Below are positions 44,923 to 53,649 of a stretch of 64,000 bases of DNA, one piece after another. The notes under the pieces are model-generated. The model did not search any database. It saw nothing but the letters and a program-made list of their open reading frames with translations, and was not told where the DNA came from. The translations under genes and the position numbers were made by a program. The first letter of the stretch is position 1; each line of letters starts with the position of its first letter. Origin of the DNA: Vibrio diabolicus (GTDB lineage Bacteria; Pseudomonadota; Gammaproteobacteria; Enterobacterales; Vibrionaceae); the NCBI GenBank assembly GCA_001048675.1, contig CCKK01000003.1, positions 124,001 to 188,000 of the forward strand. The letters run 5' to 3'.

Positions 44923-45264
44923 CTAGTTGAATTCAACATGGATATAGCGGTCATTGGAGCGACGATAATAACGATCATCCACTTTTAAATAGGTGAAATC
45001 TCCAATCTTTATGTAGGTACTATTACGAGGAATTCGGTCGTGGTAGTAGTAACTGCGTCTTGGTCGTCGAGACTCCACATAAATAACGTCACGATGTTTA
45101 TACTTATGTTTATGCTTGTGCTTGCGTTTATGATGATGGTGATGCTCATGATGGTGATCATATCGATGACCATGCCTATGTTTCGGGTCAGCCATCACTT
45201 CTGTACTGAACACACCTAAAGACAATATAACGCCAACCATGGCAAAAGATAATTGCTTTGACAC
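44923..45264 (-). CDS. Histidine-rich secreted protein
   Basis: 113 residues. A signal peptide (cleaved near VMA-DP) precedes a block at about residues 27-58 with 15 His interspersed with Lys/Arg (runs HHH, HHHHH and KHKHKHK). The C-terminal half is strand-like (STYIKIGDFTYLKVDDRYYRR) and resembles the small repeats of periplasmic DUF6515/RcnB-like proteins, by eye only. The His block should bind Ni, Zn, Cu or Co in the periplasm. No metal transporter lies beside it. The gene is single, with a start supported by a short leader and AGAGGC. Confidence 0.78.
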   Translation of the reverse strand: MSKQLSFAMVGVILSLGVFSTEVMADPKHRHGHRYDHHHEHHHHHKRKHKHKHKYKHRDVIYVESRRPRRSYYYHDRIPRNSTYIKIGDFTYLKVDDRYYRRSNDRYIHVEFN

Positions 45265-45439
45265 AACAGAGCCTCTTATTCATATCAACATCGATATAAT
45301 AGAAGGGTGAATCACTGTACATGTCAGCCTTTCGCTAAGGAGTTTTACAACAAGGTCAAAGCTTATCGTGATTATCAGAGAAACGTCAAACATCACAAAT
45401 GCTGATGACTTTGAGTGGCCTGGATTCGGCTATGAATAA

Positions 45440-45471
45440 CAAAAAAGCCGCCCGTTATACAACGAGCGGCT
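45440..45471 (-). terminator. Terminator of the aromatic amino acid permease gene
   Basis: On the minus strand AGCCGC..GCGGCT pairs with an inner CGTT/AACG continuation (two bulges) followed by six T. It is 27 bases after the permease stop. Confidence 0.8.
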
Positions 45472-45497
45472 CAGTTTTTAAATCAGCTAGCGTGATT

Positions 45498-46655
45498 TTA
45501 TACTGCTTGGGCAAACAGCAAGAAACAGCCGAACAGGAAGATCATGCTCATTCCCATTACGCCACCACCAGCTTCATAAATATTGTCATCTTCTACTGGC
45601 ACTCGACGCACTTTCATTGTCATTGATAATGGGACAAAGACCGCGAGAAACACAAGAATAATCCCCGCGTAGCTAAGAATAGCCAAGAAGTGTTCTGGCG
45701 CAAATACAGCACCTAGTAGTGGTAGCACAAACGTGGTAACAAAAATCACCGGCTTGCTTGCTTTCAGTAGGTCTGCATTTTGATCGTATAGCGCCATTGC
45801 CACACCTAAGAACGATGTTAACAGTGCTAACCCAGTGAACATGGATAGGATAAACTCCAAACCCTCGTATTGCTGACCTAATACCGAGATCAACTCCGTT
45901 ACGTTGGAGTATTGAACAAGCTCATGAGGTGGTAGGTTACCGACAACTGCTAACAACCATAATAAGTAACAAACAAGCGGAATAGTTGAACCCACGATAA
46001 TCATATTACGCAGTTGTGTTTTGCTCGCTTCTTTGTTGTAAGTTACGAGCGATGGGATCACGACCATAAAACCGAAACTGGTGAAAAGCACCGAGCTTGT
46101 CTTAATTAGCGCCATCTTATCGTCACTCACGACTTCATCAAGTCCCTCAAACGAGACGCTTGGTGCAAGCGCAAAAAGTGTCAGAATCAGCGCCACGATC
46201 ATGCCTAGGAACAAACCGCGATTAAGCTTATCTACAACCCCTGTGCCTGCCGAAACAATGATACCGACTAAAAGAGTAAAACCGACTTGGCTTGCGATCG
46301 TAGATGTTGGCAGCCCAATTGAGGCTGTTACTTTTTGTACGAGATCACCCGCACCAATGATATAAGCCATCAATAGACAAACTAACAGGGCGTAAAGCAA
46401 GCTGTTGGTTACCAACTGGCCACCTTTACCTAGCGTTTCGCGAGCAATTGCATTCATGCTCACGCCGCCGCCTACTTTGCAACTGGCCTCAAGAAGGAGC
46501 AGCGCAGCGTAAGTCGTCCCAGCCCAGATGAATAACATAAGAAGAGTGCCCCAGAGGAGGCCAAATTGAGCAAGCACCATTGGTATAGCAAGCATACCAG
46601 CGCCAAGAGCAGTACCTGCAACGATCAGGGAGCTGCCGACAAGTTTTAGGTTCAC
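45498..46655 (-). CDS. Aromatic amino acid permease (TyrP/Mtr family)
   Basis: 385 residues from a GTG start at 46653-46655, chosen because AGAGG lies eight bases before it; a TTG at 46676 lacks a site. The N terminus MNLKLVGSSLIVAGTALGAGMLAIP aligns well with E. coli TyrP. Eleven helices of the HAAAP family. It imports tyrosine or another aromatic amino acid with H+. Upstream is a 696-bp gap with a perfect 7-bp palindrome 80 bp before the start, and a TyrR-like box further off. Which aromatic acid is carried is not settled. Confidence 0.9.
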   Translation of the reverse strand: MNLKLVGSSLIVAGTALGAGMLAIPMVLAQFGLLWGTLLMLFIWAGTTYAALLLLEASCKVGGGVSMNAIARETLGKGGQLVTNSLLYALLVCLLMAYIIGAGDLVQKVTASIGLPTSTIASQVGFTLLVGIIVSAGTGVVDKLNRGLFLGMIVALILTLFALAPSVSFEGLDEVVSDDKMALIKTSSVLFTSFGFMVVIPSLVTYNKEASKTQLRNMIIVGSTIPLVCYLLWLLAVVGNLPPHELVQYSNVTELISVLGQQYEGLEFILSMFTGLALLTSFLGVAMALYDQNADLLKASKPVIFVTTFVLPLLGAVFAPEHFLAILSYAGIILVFLAVFVPLSMTMKVRRVPVEDDNIYEAGGGVMGMSMIFLFGCFLLFAQAV

Positions 46656-46736
46656 GGTTAATACCTCTAAATTCAATCCGTTTATTTCTCGCCAGTTGTG
46701 CTACATCCAAAGCACACCCAACAAAACGCTCTACTC

Positions 46737-46751
46737 AACCAAAATTTGGTT
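46737..46751. promoter_or_regulatory. Palindromic operator candidate upstream of the permease
   Basis: AACCAAA-A-TTTGGTT is a perfect 7-bp inverted repeat 82 bases before the permease GTG start. The binding protein is unknown. Confidence 0.4.
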
Positions 46752-47105
46752 ACAAGAACCCTATATGGCTAAGAAAACATGCAGCAAAAGGTGGTTAATT
46801 CAATTGCACATGAACACTTGAGAGACGTTTTGGGCGATGTCATCGTTGATGAAATGCGCACAACTTTGGGTTCGAAGCAAAATTGTTCATCTTAATTCAT
46901 CAACCCCATTCGTTGTGAATGGATTTGGTTCGAAAAGATTGTAAGGCATAAGCAGGACGATTGAAAAGCAAAAGGTCAATCTTATAGCGATATATTTTAA
47001 CAACTCTCCTCATTCACCTAAGATGTGTTGTTATTTTCATCACTAATCAGTCTTTTATCGCCTAATGAGAGTAAGAACATGCTCAACCGCTCAATTTTGG
47101 ATGGG

Positions 47106-47123
47106 TGTACAAATTAATTTACA
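47106..47123. promoter_or_regulatory. TyrR-like box
   Basis: TGTACAAATTAATTTACA matches TGTAAA-N6-TTTACA at 11 of 12 defined positions. Its right half is also the -35 element of a plus-strand promoter (TTTACA 47118-47123, TAGATT 47140-47145, 16-bp spacer), so a bound TyrR would block that promoter. The box is about 450 bp from the permease start. Confidence 0.45.
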
Positions 47124-47151
47124 GTTCAAGTAAAGGTGTTAGATTCCAGGG

Positions 47152-47306
47152 GCGTAGCCTAGATCGGACAATATCGCTATTATTCGCTGCGTGCCGACAC
47201 TGTTCGGTTCACATACCTCTAAACACTGATTTACGGTTCGAAACTATAGGTAAATGAGTGTCCGAATGCTGGGTGTGGTTCCCCAGCATTTGCATCCTTT
47301 CTTTTT
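47152..47306 (+). ncRNA. Candidate small RNA downstream of the TyrR-like box
   Basis: A plus-strand transcript of about 155 nt is predicted from the promoter at 47118-47145 to a 9-bp hairpin (AATGCTGGG 47265-47273 / CCCAGCATT 47282-47290) followed by an interrupted T-rich run. It has no open frame with a ribosome site. Internal TTTAC/GTAAA and CCGA/TCGG stems are possible. The terminator is only moderate. Confidence 0.35.
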
Positions 47307-47351
47307 GGTGTTATCCAAACTGTCTAAATCTAAGCTAGCTTGCCCATTCTA

Positions 47352-47663
47352 TTAATAGGCTTTATCTAACGCTCCGATGATATAAGTTAATGCTGAAACG
47401 CCCATATCCGCGACCTGTTTCTCAGTCACACTCATATTTTCATACGCAATCTGCAACTCTACCTCACCTATCGATTCTTTATGAAGATAAAGCTCTTTGT
47501 AGTTCATCAACCTCTGTTGAGACTGTCGAGTCAGAGCGACAACATTTTCTTTAGTGACACGATGCTGCTCATCAAGCTCGCTAAATAATTGATCTAAAAT
47601 GCGTTGCATTTTGCGAATTGAGGATTTCGTCTCGATTGATTTGTATGATTGATACTTTTCCAT
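47352..47663 (-). CDS. Hypothetical helical protein
   Basis: 103 residues, not recognised. Mostly helical with heptad-like stretches (SIRKMQRILDQLFSELDEQHRV) and a C-terminal VADMGVSALTYIIGALDKAY. No signal peptide, no cysteine. It is divergent from the XRE-type regulator at 47805, which may repress it. Whether the pair is a toxin-antitoxin-like unit is not supported by any motif. Confidence 0.6.
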   Translation of the reverse strand: MEKYQSYKSIETKSSIRKMQRILDQLFSELDEQHRVTKENVVALTRQSQQRLMNYKELYLHKESIGEVELQIAYENMSVTEKQVADMGVSALTYIIGALDKAY

Positions 47664-47804
47664 TGAGTTTATAACTGACTAAAATATGTACATTTTTATT
47701 AGGTAGCTATTCTTATACTGATTGCAAAACAGGTAAATATGAGATGGTTAAACTGGTCCACTTCTTGCTTTATTTAGGTCAAAACTGTCCTTTCAGGAGA
47801 GCAC

Positions 47805-48140
47805 ATGCAGGTCGACCCTATTATTGAAGCACTAATTGCGAGAAGAAAAGCGAGTGGCCTCTCCCGTGAACAAATGGCAAACATCGCAGGGATGAGCGTG
47901 AAAACGTATCAACGGATAGAGCGTGGAGAATCCGACCTGAAACTTTCCCAATATCGCTCCATACTACGCTCTCTGCATTTGACCGATCTCGACATCGCAT
48001 TGGATATAAGAGGCGTTCAACACGTAACAGCGGATGATCTAATGGCCGTTGCACGCTTGCTGTCTCCTGAAGCTCAGTCCCTACTTGTTCGCCTGTTATC
48101 GCTCGTTATTGAACAGCGGAACACAAAAAGCGGCTCATAA
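47805..48140 (+). CDS. XRE-type helix-turn-helix regulator
   Basis: 111 residues with one Cro/CI-type helix-turn-helix (about residues 10-60: LIARRKASGLSREQMANIAGMSVKTYQRIERGES). AGGAGAG precedes the ATG. The C-terminal half (DDLMAVARLLSPEAQSLLVRLLSLVIEQR) probably makes a dimer. It is divergent from the helical unknown gene, which suggests mutual regulation. A 145-bp stretch with the terminator at 48286-48309 follows. Confidence 0.9.
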   Translation: MQVDPIIEALIARRKASGLSREQMANIAGMSVKTYQRIERGESDLKLSQYRSILRSLHLTDLDIALDIRGVQHVTADDLMAVARLLSPEAQSLLVRLLSLVIEQRNTKSGS

Positions 48141-48285
48141 CCTTATGACTGATTAAGAGCAATAAAATTCCCGCTCGTCCTATAATATTCTCGAATTATG
48201 GCCTTCGTTCCCTTTTTCATTGATTCTTCTTTTCACGCTTTAAATCACAGTCGCGTTGTCTGTTCTACGCCTCCCCAAAACGAAT

Positions 48286-48309
48286 AAAACCCGCAGCTTG
48301 GCGGGTTTT
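48286..48309. terminator. Bidirectional terminator between convergent genes
   Basis: 9-bp stem 48286-48294/48301-48309, loop AGCTTG, with A and T flanks. It serves the PHP phosphatase operon on minus and possibly the XRE gene on plus. Confidence 0.85.
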
Positions 48310-48355
48310 AGGGCTGTATAAGAAAATACTTCATTTAATGTGTTTGGGATTTTAC

Positions 48356-49102
48356 TTAGTAAAAATCCTTAAACGCTGAAATCCTCGCCTTACCTCTCAG
48401 CAATAAGAAGTTCAAGAATCGGCTCGTCGACGTAGTGAGTATCTTCTCTTCTTCCACACCGTGTTTTTCCAGCAAAGTAATTGCCAAATCTAACTTAGAG
48501 ATCTCTTCACAGAAGTGAGCGTCAGACCCGGTACTGAAGTAAACGCCAATCTCTTTGCCCAGCTCGACAATGCGATCACAACGGGAATCACTGCCCTTAC
48601 GGCTTTTGCCTGTCAAAGATGTATTGTTAACTTCAACCGCAACATTGTGCTCTTTCGCGCAGCGCAGCACCTGTTCCATATCGAATGGGTAATTTGGGTT
48701 GCCTAAGTGACCGAGAACATCCACCCTGCCGCTTTTAATCGCATTGATCAGAGCGGCAGTATGCTCAGCTTCGGTTGCGGGCTTGAATACGGGTTCATGG
48801 AAACTCGCAATCACCCAGTCAAGATGTTGGTCAGAAGACGATGGTAAGTCTATCTCCCCTTTCACATTCAGCGTGTTGGCTTCAACACCACGGAGAATAC
48901 CTACATCGTGTAAAAAGCGGGGCAAAATTCTTTGATTGTTGAAATGCCAGTAGTGAGGGGCTCCTGGCATCTCGGGAGCATGATCGGTGGTACAAAGAAG
49001 TTTTAACCCCTTATTCTTGGCAGACAATGCGTTCTCTAAAATGGTGCTGTAAGCGTGTCCACTGGCAATAGTATGGGTGTGGCTATCAACGACGATATCC
49101 AT
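48356..49102 (-). CDS. PHP-family phosphatase, YcdX type
   Basis: 248 residues. PHP motifs: [16 protein letters not shown] (residues 6-21, metal His residues), [17 protein letters not shown], and [14 protein letters not shown] near residue 195. YcdX is a zinc-dependent phosphatase with trinuclear metal site. It is the last gene of the cmt-type cluster, 25 bases behind the YggC-like kinase, preceded by AGGAGGT. In E. coli the corresponding position has yggF, a fructose bisphosphatase-like gene, so a phosphatase has been exchanged for another. Confidence 0.92.
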   Translation of the reverse strand: MDIVVDSHTHTIASGHAYSTILENALSAKNKGLKLLCTTDHAPEMPGAPHYWHFNNQRILPRFLHDVGILRGVEANTLNVKGEIDLPSSSDQHLDWVIASFHEPVFKPATEAEHTAALINAIKSGRVDVLGHLGNPNYPFDMEQVLRCAKEHNVAVEVNNTSLTGKSRKGSDSRCDRIVELGKEIGVYFSTGSDAHFCEEISKLDLAITLLEKHGVEEEKILTTSTSRFLNFLLLRGKARISAFKDFY

Positions 49103-49127
49103 GGTGACCTCCTAAGTTGTGGACGAA

Positions 49128-49862
49128 TTATCGAATTTCGAACGAACCGTTTTGATTCAGAAACAGCGTGAGATCCGCTGGAATCGAGTGATTTAAAACC
49201 TTATCTACATTTACGGCATCTGAGTTCAAATAAAACTCCAATGCAGCTTCTGGCGCTGTACCACCACGAATCTTACGATTGACTAAACGCTCTTGCAGAA
49301 ACTCAGGCTGTGTATCGACGAAGACGGTAAAATCTGCCAAACGATGCAGTTCATTCCACACTGGTTCATTAAGCAGTAACCAATTCCCCTCAACGACAAC
49401 CACATTCCGATTTACCAAAATGGCGTCGTCGACTGGATCATGCAAATTGCGGTCGTAGTATGGCCATTTTGTATCTTTCATTTTGAGCTGTTTGAGCTTG
49501 TCGATAAGCTCCGTCAGATTAAATGTTTGATAGGACCCCTTAATACTGCGCAGAGGCACGAGCTCGCCATCTCGTTCAATCGTATTGTTGTCGAGGATCT
49601 CATTTGGATAGTGGAAACCATCAAACGGCAGCACTTGTAAAGGCTCTTGGCTTTCATCATGTTCAGAGAGATGTTCCCAGAACGCAGCAAGGGTTGACTT
49701 ACCGCTACCCGGAGGGGCACACAAGAACACCACAATGCGTTCCTGCTTCTCATGATAAAGACGGGTAAATTTTTCGATAAGAGGTTGATGGATTCGCTTT
49801 ACGTCGGCATCAGGAAAGGTAGCTTCGGTTTCAAAACCACTGACGTTTAAATTCACTTTCAT
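49128..49862 (-). CDS. yggC: YggC-like P-loop nucleoside/sugar kinase
   Basis: 244 residues. The P-loop is FLCAPPGSGKSTLAAFWEHL (about residues 46-65); later motifs include FDGFHYPNEIL and VVEGNWLLLNEPVWNEL, typical of the uridine/pantothenate-kinase-like YggC family. Position within the operon (yggP-yggD-yggC) is the same as in E. coli. The substrate is not known; a sugar or sugar alcohol phosphate linked to the PTS is likely. Confidence 0.9.
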   Translation of the reverse strand: MKVNLNVSGFETEATFPDADVKRIHQPLIEKFTRLYHEKQERIVVFLCAPPGSGKSTLAAFWEHLSEHDESQEPLQVLPFDGFHYPNEILDNNTIERDGELVPLRSIKGSYQTFNLTELIDKLKQLKMKDTKWPYYDRNLHDPVDDAILVNRNVVVVEGNWLLLNEPVWNELHRLADFTVFVDTQPEFLQERLVNRKIRGGTAPEAALEFYLNSDAVNVDKVLNHSIPADLTLFLNQNGSFEIR

Positions 49863-49871
49863 GGTGAACCC

Positions 49872-50390
49872 TTATTGATTGATCTCCCCTTCGATTCTTT
49901 CTATCAACATTTCACATGACAGCTTCAACACTGTTTTGATGAGAGATTCGTATCTCATTTGCGAAAAGGACTCAAACGAAGAGAACTTAAGCTGATTGAT
50001 CGACTCAAGATAAAAGCTGTCTTGCTGAGAAGAGAGTACCGCTTGGTTTTTGATGAAGTCGTAAATCACGTCATCCGCAAATTCGACTTTCTCCGGTTGG
50101 CTAATCGCGTACTCCAAGACCTGATCGTACAATCCGATATCGGCGTAAGTTTCCAAAGAGATTTTGCCCATCGCAAACATCAGCTTCGATACCACATCGG
50201 TCGTCACCAACGGACCATCTTCTTTCAATAGAGGATCCACAGCATACTCCTTCACTAGATCGTCTTGGACGAACACGCTCGGAAGTAATGCTTTTAACTT
50301 GAGGTTAATTATTTTGTTAGAAACCTGAAGAAACGCAGTGGCATTTTCGCACTCGTCCAGTTTCTCCAGTAATTCATCTTCACGTGACAA
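49872..50390 (-). CDS. yggD: MltR-family regulator, YggD type
   Basis: 172 residues from a TTG start (GGAGAGG about ten bases before; no ATG in frame). The sequence pattern (PSLFV-type segment PSVFVQDDLVKEYAVDPLLKEDGPL, and ADDVIYDFIKNQ) matches YggD/MtlR proteins. MtlR is the repressor of the mannitol operon, though it has no recognised helix-turn-helix. By context it controls this PTS cluster. It lies between yggP and yggC as in E. coli. Confidence 0.88.
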   Translation of the reverse strand: MSREDELLEKLDECENATAFLQVSNKIINLKLKALLPSVFVQDDLVKEYAVDPLLKEDGPLVTTDVVSKLMFAMGKISLETYADIGLYDQVLEYAISQPEKVEFADDVIYDFIKNQAVLSSQQDSFYLESINQLKFSSFESFSQMRYESLIKTVLKLSCEMLIERIEGEINQ

Positions 50391-50449
50391 CGTATTATGA
50401 CCTCTCCATTATGTGGCAGCGCAAAGGCTACCACACAAATTCGTTGCAA

Positions 50450-51721
50450 CTAAACCGTTAAGCTCACGTCATAAAACTCAAGTAACGCTTTTTCTGCATG
50501 CGCGTTCCACACATAGTTGTTCGCGCACAAAATCGCATCGAGTTCCGCAAAGAACGGGTCTTGATCTGCCAGCGATAAAAAGTCATCAATCGCCGTCAAT
50601 TGCAGGTCAATATGTGGGTAAATCAACTTCTTACCGCCCGGAATATCCAACTGATTCAGAATCGTATGGGGTGCAGCTTGTAAGCCACCAACATGGGTTA
50701 TCATGAAAGATGGGTTGATCTTGCCTTGTGAGGAAAGCTCAATAGATTCCACCATGTCACCCTTTGAACCACCGGACGTCCCTACAATATGGGTTGATTC
50801 GTAATGCACGTTGTAGAAGTTAAACGGCACTTTGAAATTCTTATCCGTTGGGCCAGCAAAGAAGTTGAGGCAGCCATCATTGCCAAGTAGCTCATCGGCT
50901 TGTTCTAGCACTTGAGCAACAGCCGCGTAGACCATTACATCGTCATAACCATTGCCACCGTTGAGTGCTTTGAGATACGCGACCGGATCGTCGATTTTAG
51001 CGGTATTCACGTAGTGCAGTTCTACGCCCTGCTCTTTGGCTTTTGCAATGGGAATGAGGCTTTCAGCTCGGTCTAAACGCGCGGCGTCGATGTCCGTCAC
51101 CACGATCAGTTTTGGCTTTACAGGGCCGTTGATCGCATAGTCAATCGCACCAATGCCCATTGGGCCAGCACACGCCAAAAGCGCTAACGCACCACCTTCT
51201 TTAATGCCCATATCGTGCTCGTACACGTATTGCGTGGTGTGGTAGCTCGCATGGTACGCACCGATAATGCAAGACATTGGCTCAGCCAGCGACGCATCAG
51301 CAAAGTAATCGCCGTGGTAAGGCAGCACGCAGCCTAGGTCGATAGCGATTTTAGGAATAATGGAATACGTCGCGTTACCGCCAAATGTCTCATAGCTGTA
51401 GCCCGCCGAGTAGCCTGTTGGCAAGCCCATGGCAGGTTGCAAAACAAAGTAGTCACCAGCTTTGAATTGATCTTTTAGATTCTCACCGACTTCAACAATC
51501 ACACCTGCGTATTCATGACCTGTCATTACTGGCACTTCGTCAATGTTTTCAGGAACGCGTTTGTGTTTGCTACCTAACAATGCTGCTTTGTAAGTGGATA
51601 GACAAATGCTGTTTGAAATGTTTTTAACCAGAAGTTCGTCGGCTGAAATGTTTGGTAAATCAAAGGTTCTTAATTGAACTTTTTTCTCACCACAGATAAC
51701 CGCTGCCGTTGTTTGTACCAT
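50450..51721 (-). CDS. yggP: Zinc-type alcohol dehydrogenase-like protein YggP
   Basis: 423 residues from ATG 51719-51721, with AGGAG eight bases upstream; the frame to 51766 is not used. MDR-family signature: GHEYAGVIVEVGEN (about 77-90) and a Rossmann segment with LLACAGPMGIGAIDYA. It resembles sorbitol dehydrogenases but with long insertions, as does E. coli YggP. It probably oxidises the PTS product, a sugar-alcohol phosphate. It stands 47 bases behind the IIBC gene. Confidence 0.9.
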   Translation of the reverse strand: MVQTTAAVICGEKKVQLRTFDLPNISADELLVKNISNSICLSTYKAALLGSKHKRVPENIDEVPVMTGHEYAGVIVEVGENLKDQFKAGDYFVLQPAMGLPTGYSAGYSYETFGGNATYSIIPKIAIDLGCVLPYHGDYFADASLAEPMSCIIGAYHASYHTTQYVYEHDMGIKEGGALALLACAGPMGIGAIDYAINGPVKPKLIVVTDIDAARLDRAESLIPIAKAKEQGVELHYVNTAKIDDPVAYLKALNGGNGYDDVMVYAAVAQVLEQADELLGNDGCLNFFAGPTDKNFKVPFNFYNVHYESTHIVGTSGGSKGDMVESIELSSQGKINPSFMITHVGGLQAAPHTILNQLDIPGGKKLIYPHIDLQLTAIDDFLSLADQDPFFAELDAILCANNYVWNAHAEKALLEFYDVSLTV

Positions 51722-51768
51722 GATTTCTCTCCTAATTGGGGCGATACCTGCCGCCCCAAACTGCATTG

Positions 51769-53193
51769 TTAGGCTGGTTGCTCAGTCGCGACCGTTTGTT
51801 GCTTAATCTTATCCATCAGCTCGTCAAGCGCTGGGTCGTTGAGGAAGTTCTTGATCGTTACGACTGGTAAACCTGTCGCGTTGACTGCGCGGCTTTCTAA
51901 GCTCTCGTGCGTCACGACGATGTCGGCTTCACTCGGGACTTTCTCGATGGCGAAGTTCTTCACTTCAATCTCTATCCCAGCTTGTACTAGCTTGCGTTTG
52001 AAGGTAGATGCGCCCATTGCACTAGAGCCCATACCCGCATCACATGCGAATGCGACAAATGAAATTGGTTTGCTTAGTTCTTGCGTCGTCGCAGCTGCAA
52101 CTGGCTTAACTGCGCCTTCCGCTTTCATCTCTTTCATGTCAGAAACTGATTTCTCAAACTCGCTTTCTTTTTCTTCTGATTTGCTCACTTTCAGAATCGC
52201 ACTTGCTACCAAGAAAGAGACAATCGTTGCACTTGTCACACCGGCGATGGTCGCAATGAAGCTACCTTTCGGAGTAAGAGCAAGGTAAGAGAAGATAGAG
52301 CCTGGACTTGGACCCGCGACCAAACCTGCATCGAATAGGTTGAAGGTTGCGATGCCTGTCGCCGCACCAGCAATCATTGCCACAATCATGATTGGTTTCA
52401 TGAGTACATATGGGAAGTACAGCTCATGAATGCCACCAAAGAAGTGAATGATGATGGCACTTGGCGCAGAGCGTTTAGATAAACCCTGACCAAACTTTGC
52501 GTAAGCCAGCAGCATACCAAGACCTGGGCCTGGGTTAGACGCCACCATAAAGAAAATGGACTTGCCCGTTTCTGCGGCCGCTTGCAGGCCTAGTGGGTAA
52601 TAAATACCTTGGTCAATGGCGTTGTTCAGGAACAACACTTTTGCTGGTTCGTTAATGATCGCTAACAGAGGCAGGAAACCCGTCGCAACCAACGCTTCGA
52701 TGCCTGATTTCACAAACAAGTTTGCTGCGGTGACTGAAGGGCCAACAATCTCGTAGGCGAACAAACACAACAACATACCGACGATACCCAACGAGAAGTT
52801 GTTGACCACCATCTCAAAACCAGAAGGGATGCGGTGTTGAATACGTTTATCCACTTGCACCACAACCCAAGCACTCAGTGGGCCCATGATCATTGCGCCA
52901 ACAAACATCGGTATGTCAGCCCCGACAATCACGCCCATCGTACCGATAGCCCCCGCTACCGCGCCGCGTTTTTCACCAACAATCTGACCACCAGTGTAAC
53001 CAATTAAAAGTGGCAGCAAGTAAGTGATCATTGGCCCCACGAGTTCGCCAAAGGCTTCGTTTGGCATCCAGCCCGTAGGAATAAAGAGTGCAGTAATAAA
53101 GCCCCAAGCGATAAAGGCTCCGATATTTGGCAGCACCATGGCGGTCAAATGACCTCCGAAGGCTTGCACATTGGCTCGCATGTTTGCTTTCAC
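51769..53193 (-). CDS. cmtA: Mannitol-type PTS enzyme IIBC, CmtA-like
   Basis: 474 residues from GTG 53191-53193 (AAGGA eight bases upstream). The IIC part (about 1-340) starts MRANVQAFGGHLTAMVLPNIGAFIAWGF and has GGIHELYFPYVLMKP, as in mannitol permeases. The IIB part (about 375-470) has the phosphorylated cysteine in FACDAGMGSSAMGASTFKRKL. CmtA is a cryptic mannitol-family PTS in E. coli. The substrate here is unproven; a hexitol is likely. No IIA is fused: it is supplied by cmtB. Confidence 0.94.
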   Translation of the reverse strand: MKANMRANVQAFGGHLTAMVLPNIGAFIAWGFITALFIPTGWMPNEAFGELVGPMITYLLPLLIGYTGGQIVGEKRGAVAGAIGTMGVIVGADIPMFVGAMIMGPLSAWVVVQVDKRIQHRIPSGFEMVVNNFSLGIVGMLLCLFAYEIVGPSVTAANLFVKSGIEALVATGFLPLLAIINEPAKVLFLNNAIDQGIYYPLGLQAAAETGKSIFFMVASNPGPGLGMLLAYAKFGQGLSKRSAPSAIIIHFFGGIHELYFPYVLMKPIMIVAMIAGAATGIATFNLFDAGLVAGPSPGSIFSYLALTPKGSFIATIAGVTSATIVSFLVASAILKVSKSEEKESEFEKSVSDMKEMKAEGAVKPVAAATTQELSKPISFVAFACDAGMGSSAMGASTFKRKLVQAGIEIEVKNFAIEKVPSEADIVVTHESLESRAVNATGLPVVTIKNFLNDPALDELMDKIKQQTVATEQPA

Positions 53194-53205
53194 GTTATGT
53201 TCCTT

Positions 53206-53649
53206 TTAGTATGCTTTTATTATGTCTAGCACTTGTTCTTTGGAAGAGGCTTGTGCCAGTTTTGCAATGTTCTCTTCATCCACAAACATCTCGCTCAACG
53301 CTTGAATCACCTCAATGTGGGTATCAGAGTCTTTCGCAGCTAAGGTAATAAGAATATTGGCCGGACCGAGATCCGATCCAAAATCAACAGGTGATGGGAA
53401 AATATGAATGCCTAAGCCTGTTTTTAAAACACCAGTTTCAGGTCGGGCATGAGGCATTGCCAATCCAGGGCATAACACATAGTAAGGACCGTTTTCTTCC
53501 GTTGAACGGATGATTGCATCAGCATAATGCTGGGAGACGTAACCTTTATTTTCTAGGTATTGAGTGGTCTTTTTAACCGCATCTTGCCATTGGTAAGCGC
53601 GATCATTAATTACATCTACTAGTTCGTGGTCGATTAACTCGTACAACAT
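53206..53649 (-). CDS. cmtB: Mannitol-type PTS enzyme IIA, CmtB-like
   Basis: 147 residues from ATG 53647-53649, with AGGG seven bases upstream; this is exactly the length of E. coli CmtB, and the frame's extension to a TTG at 53694 is unneeded. The active histidine is in GLAMPHARPE (about residue 65). NGPYYVLCPGLAMPHARPE aligns closely with the E. coli protein. It passes phosphate from HPr to the IIB domain of CmtA and is the first gene of the cluster. Confidence 0.93.
   Translation of the reverse strand: MLYELIDHELVDVINDRAYQWQDAVKKTTQYLENKGYVSQHYADAIIRSTEENGPYYVLCPGLAMPHARPETGVLKTGLGIHIFPSPVDFGSDLGPANILITLAAKDSDTHIEVIQALSEMFVDEENIAKLAQASSKEQVLDIIKAY

Larger units (their letters stand above)
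46656..47351. other. 696-bp gap with operator-like palindromes and a candidate RNA
   Basis: No convincing protein-coding gene. It contains a palindrome at 46737-46751 near the permease start, a promoter overlapped by a TyrR-like box at 47106-47145, and a weakly terminated hairpin at 47265-47290. The remaining bases are AT-rich, with a purine/pyrimidine-mixed piece at 46870-47000 lacking structure I could name. Confidence 0.5.
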
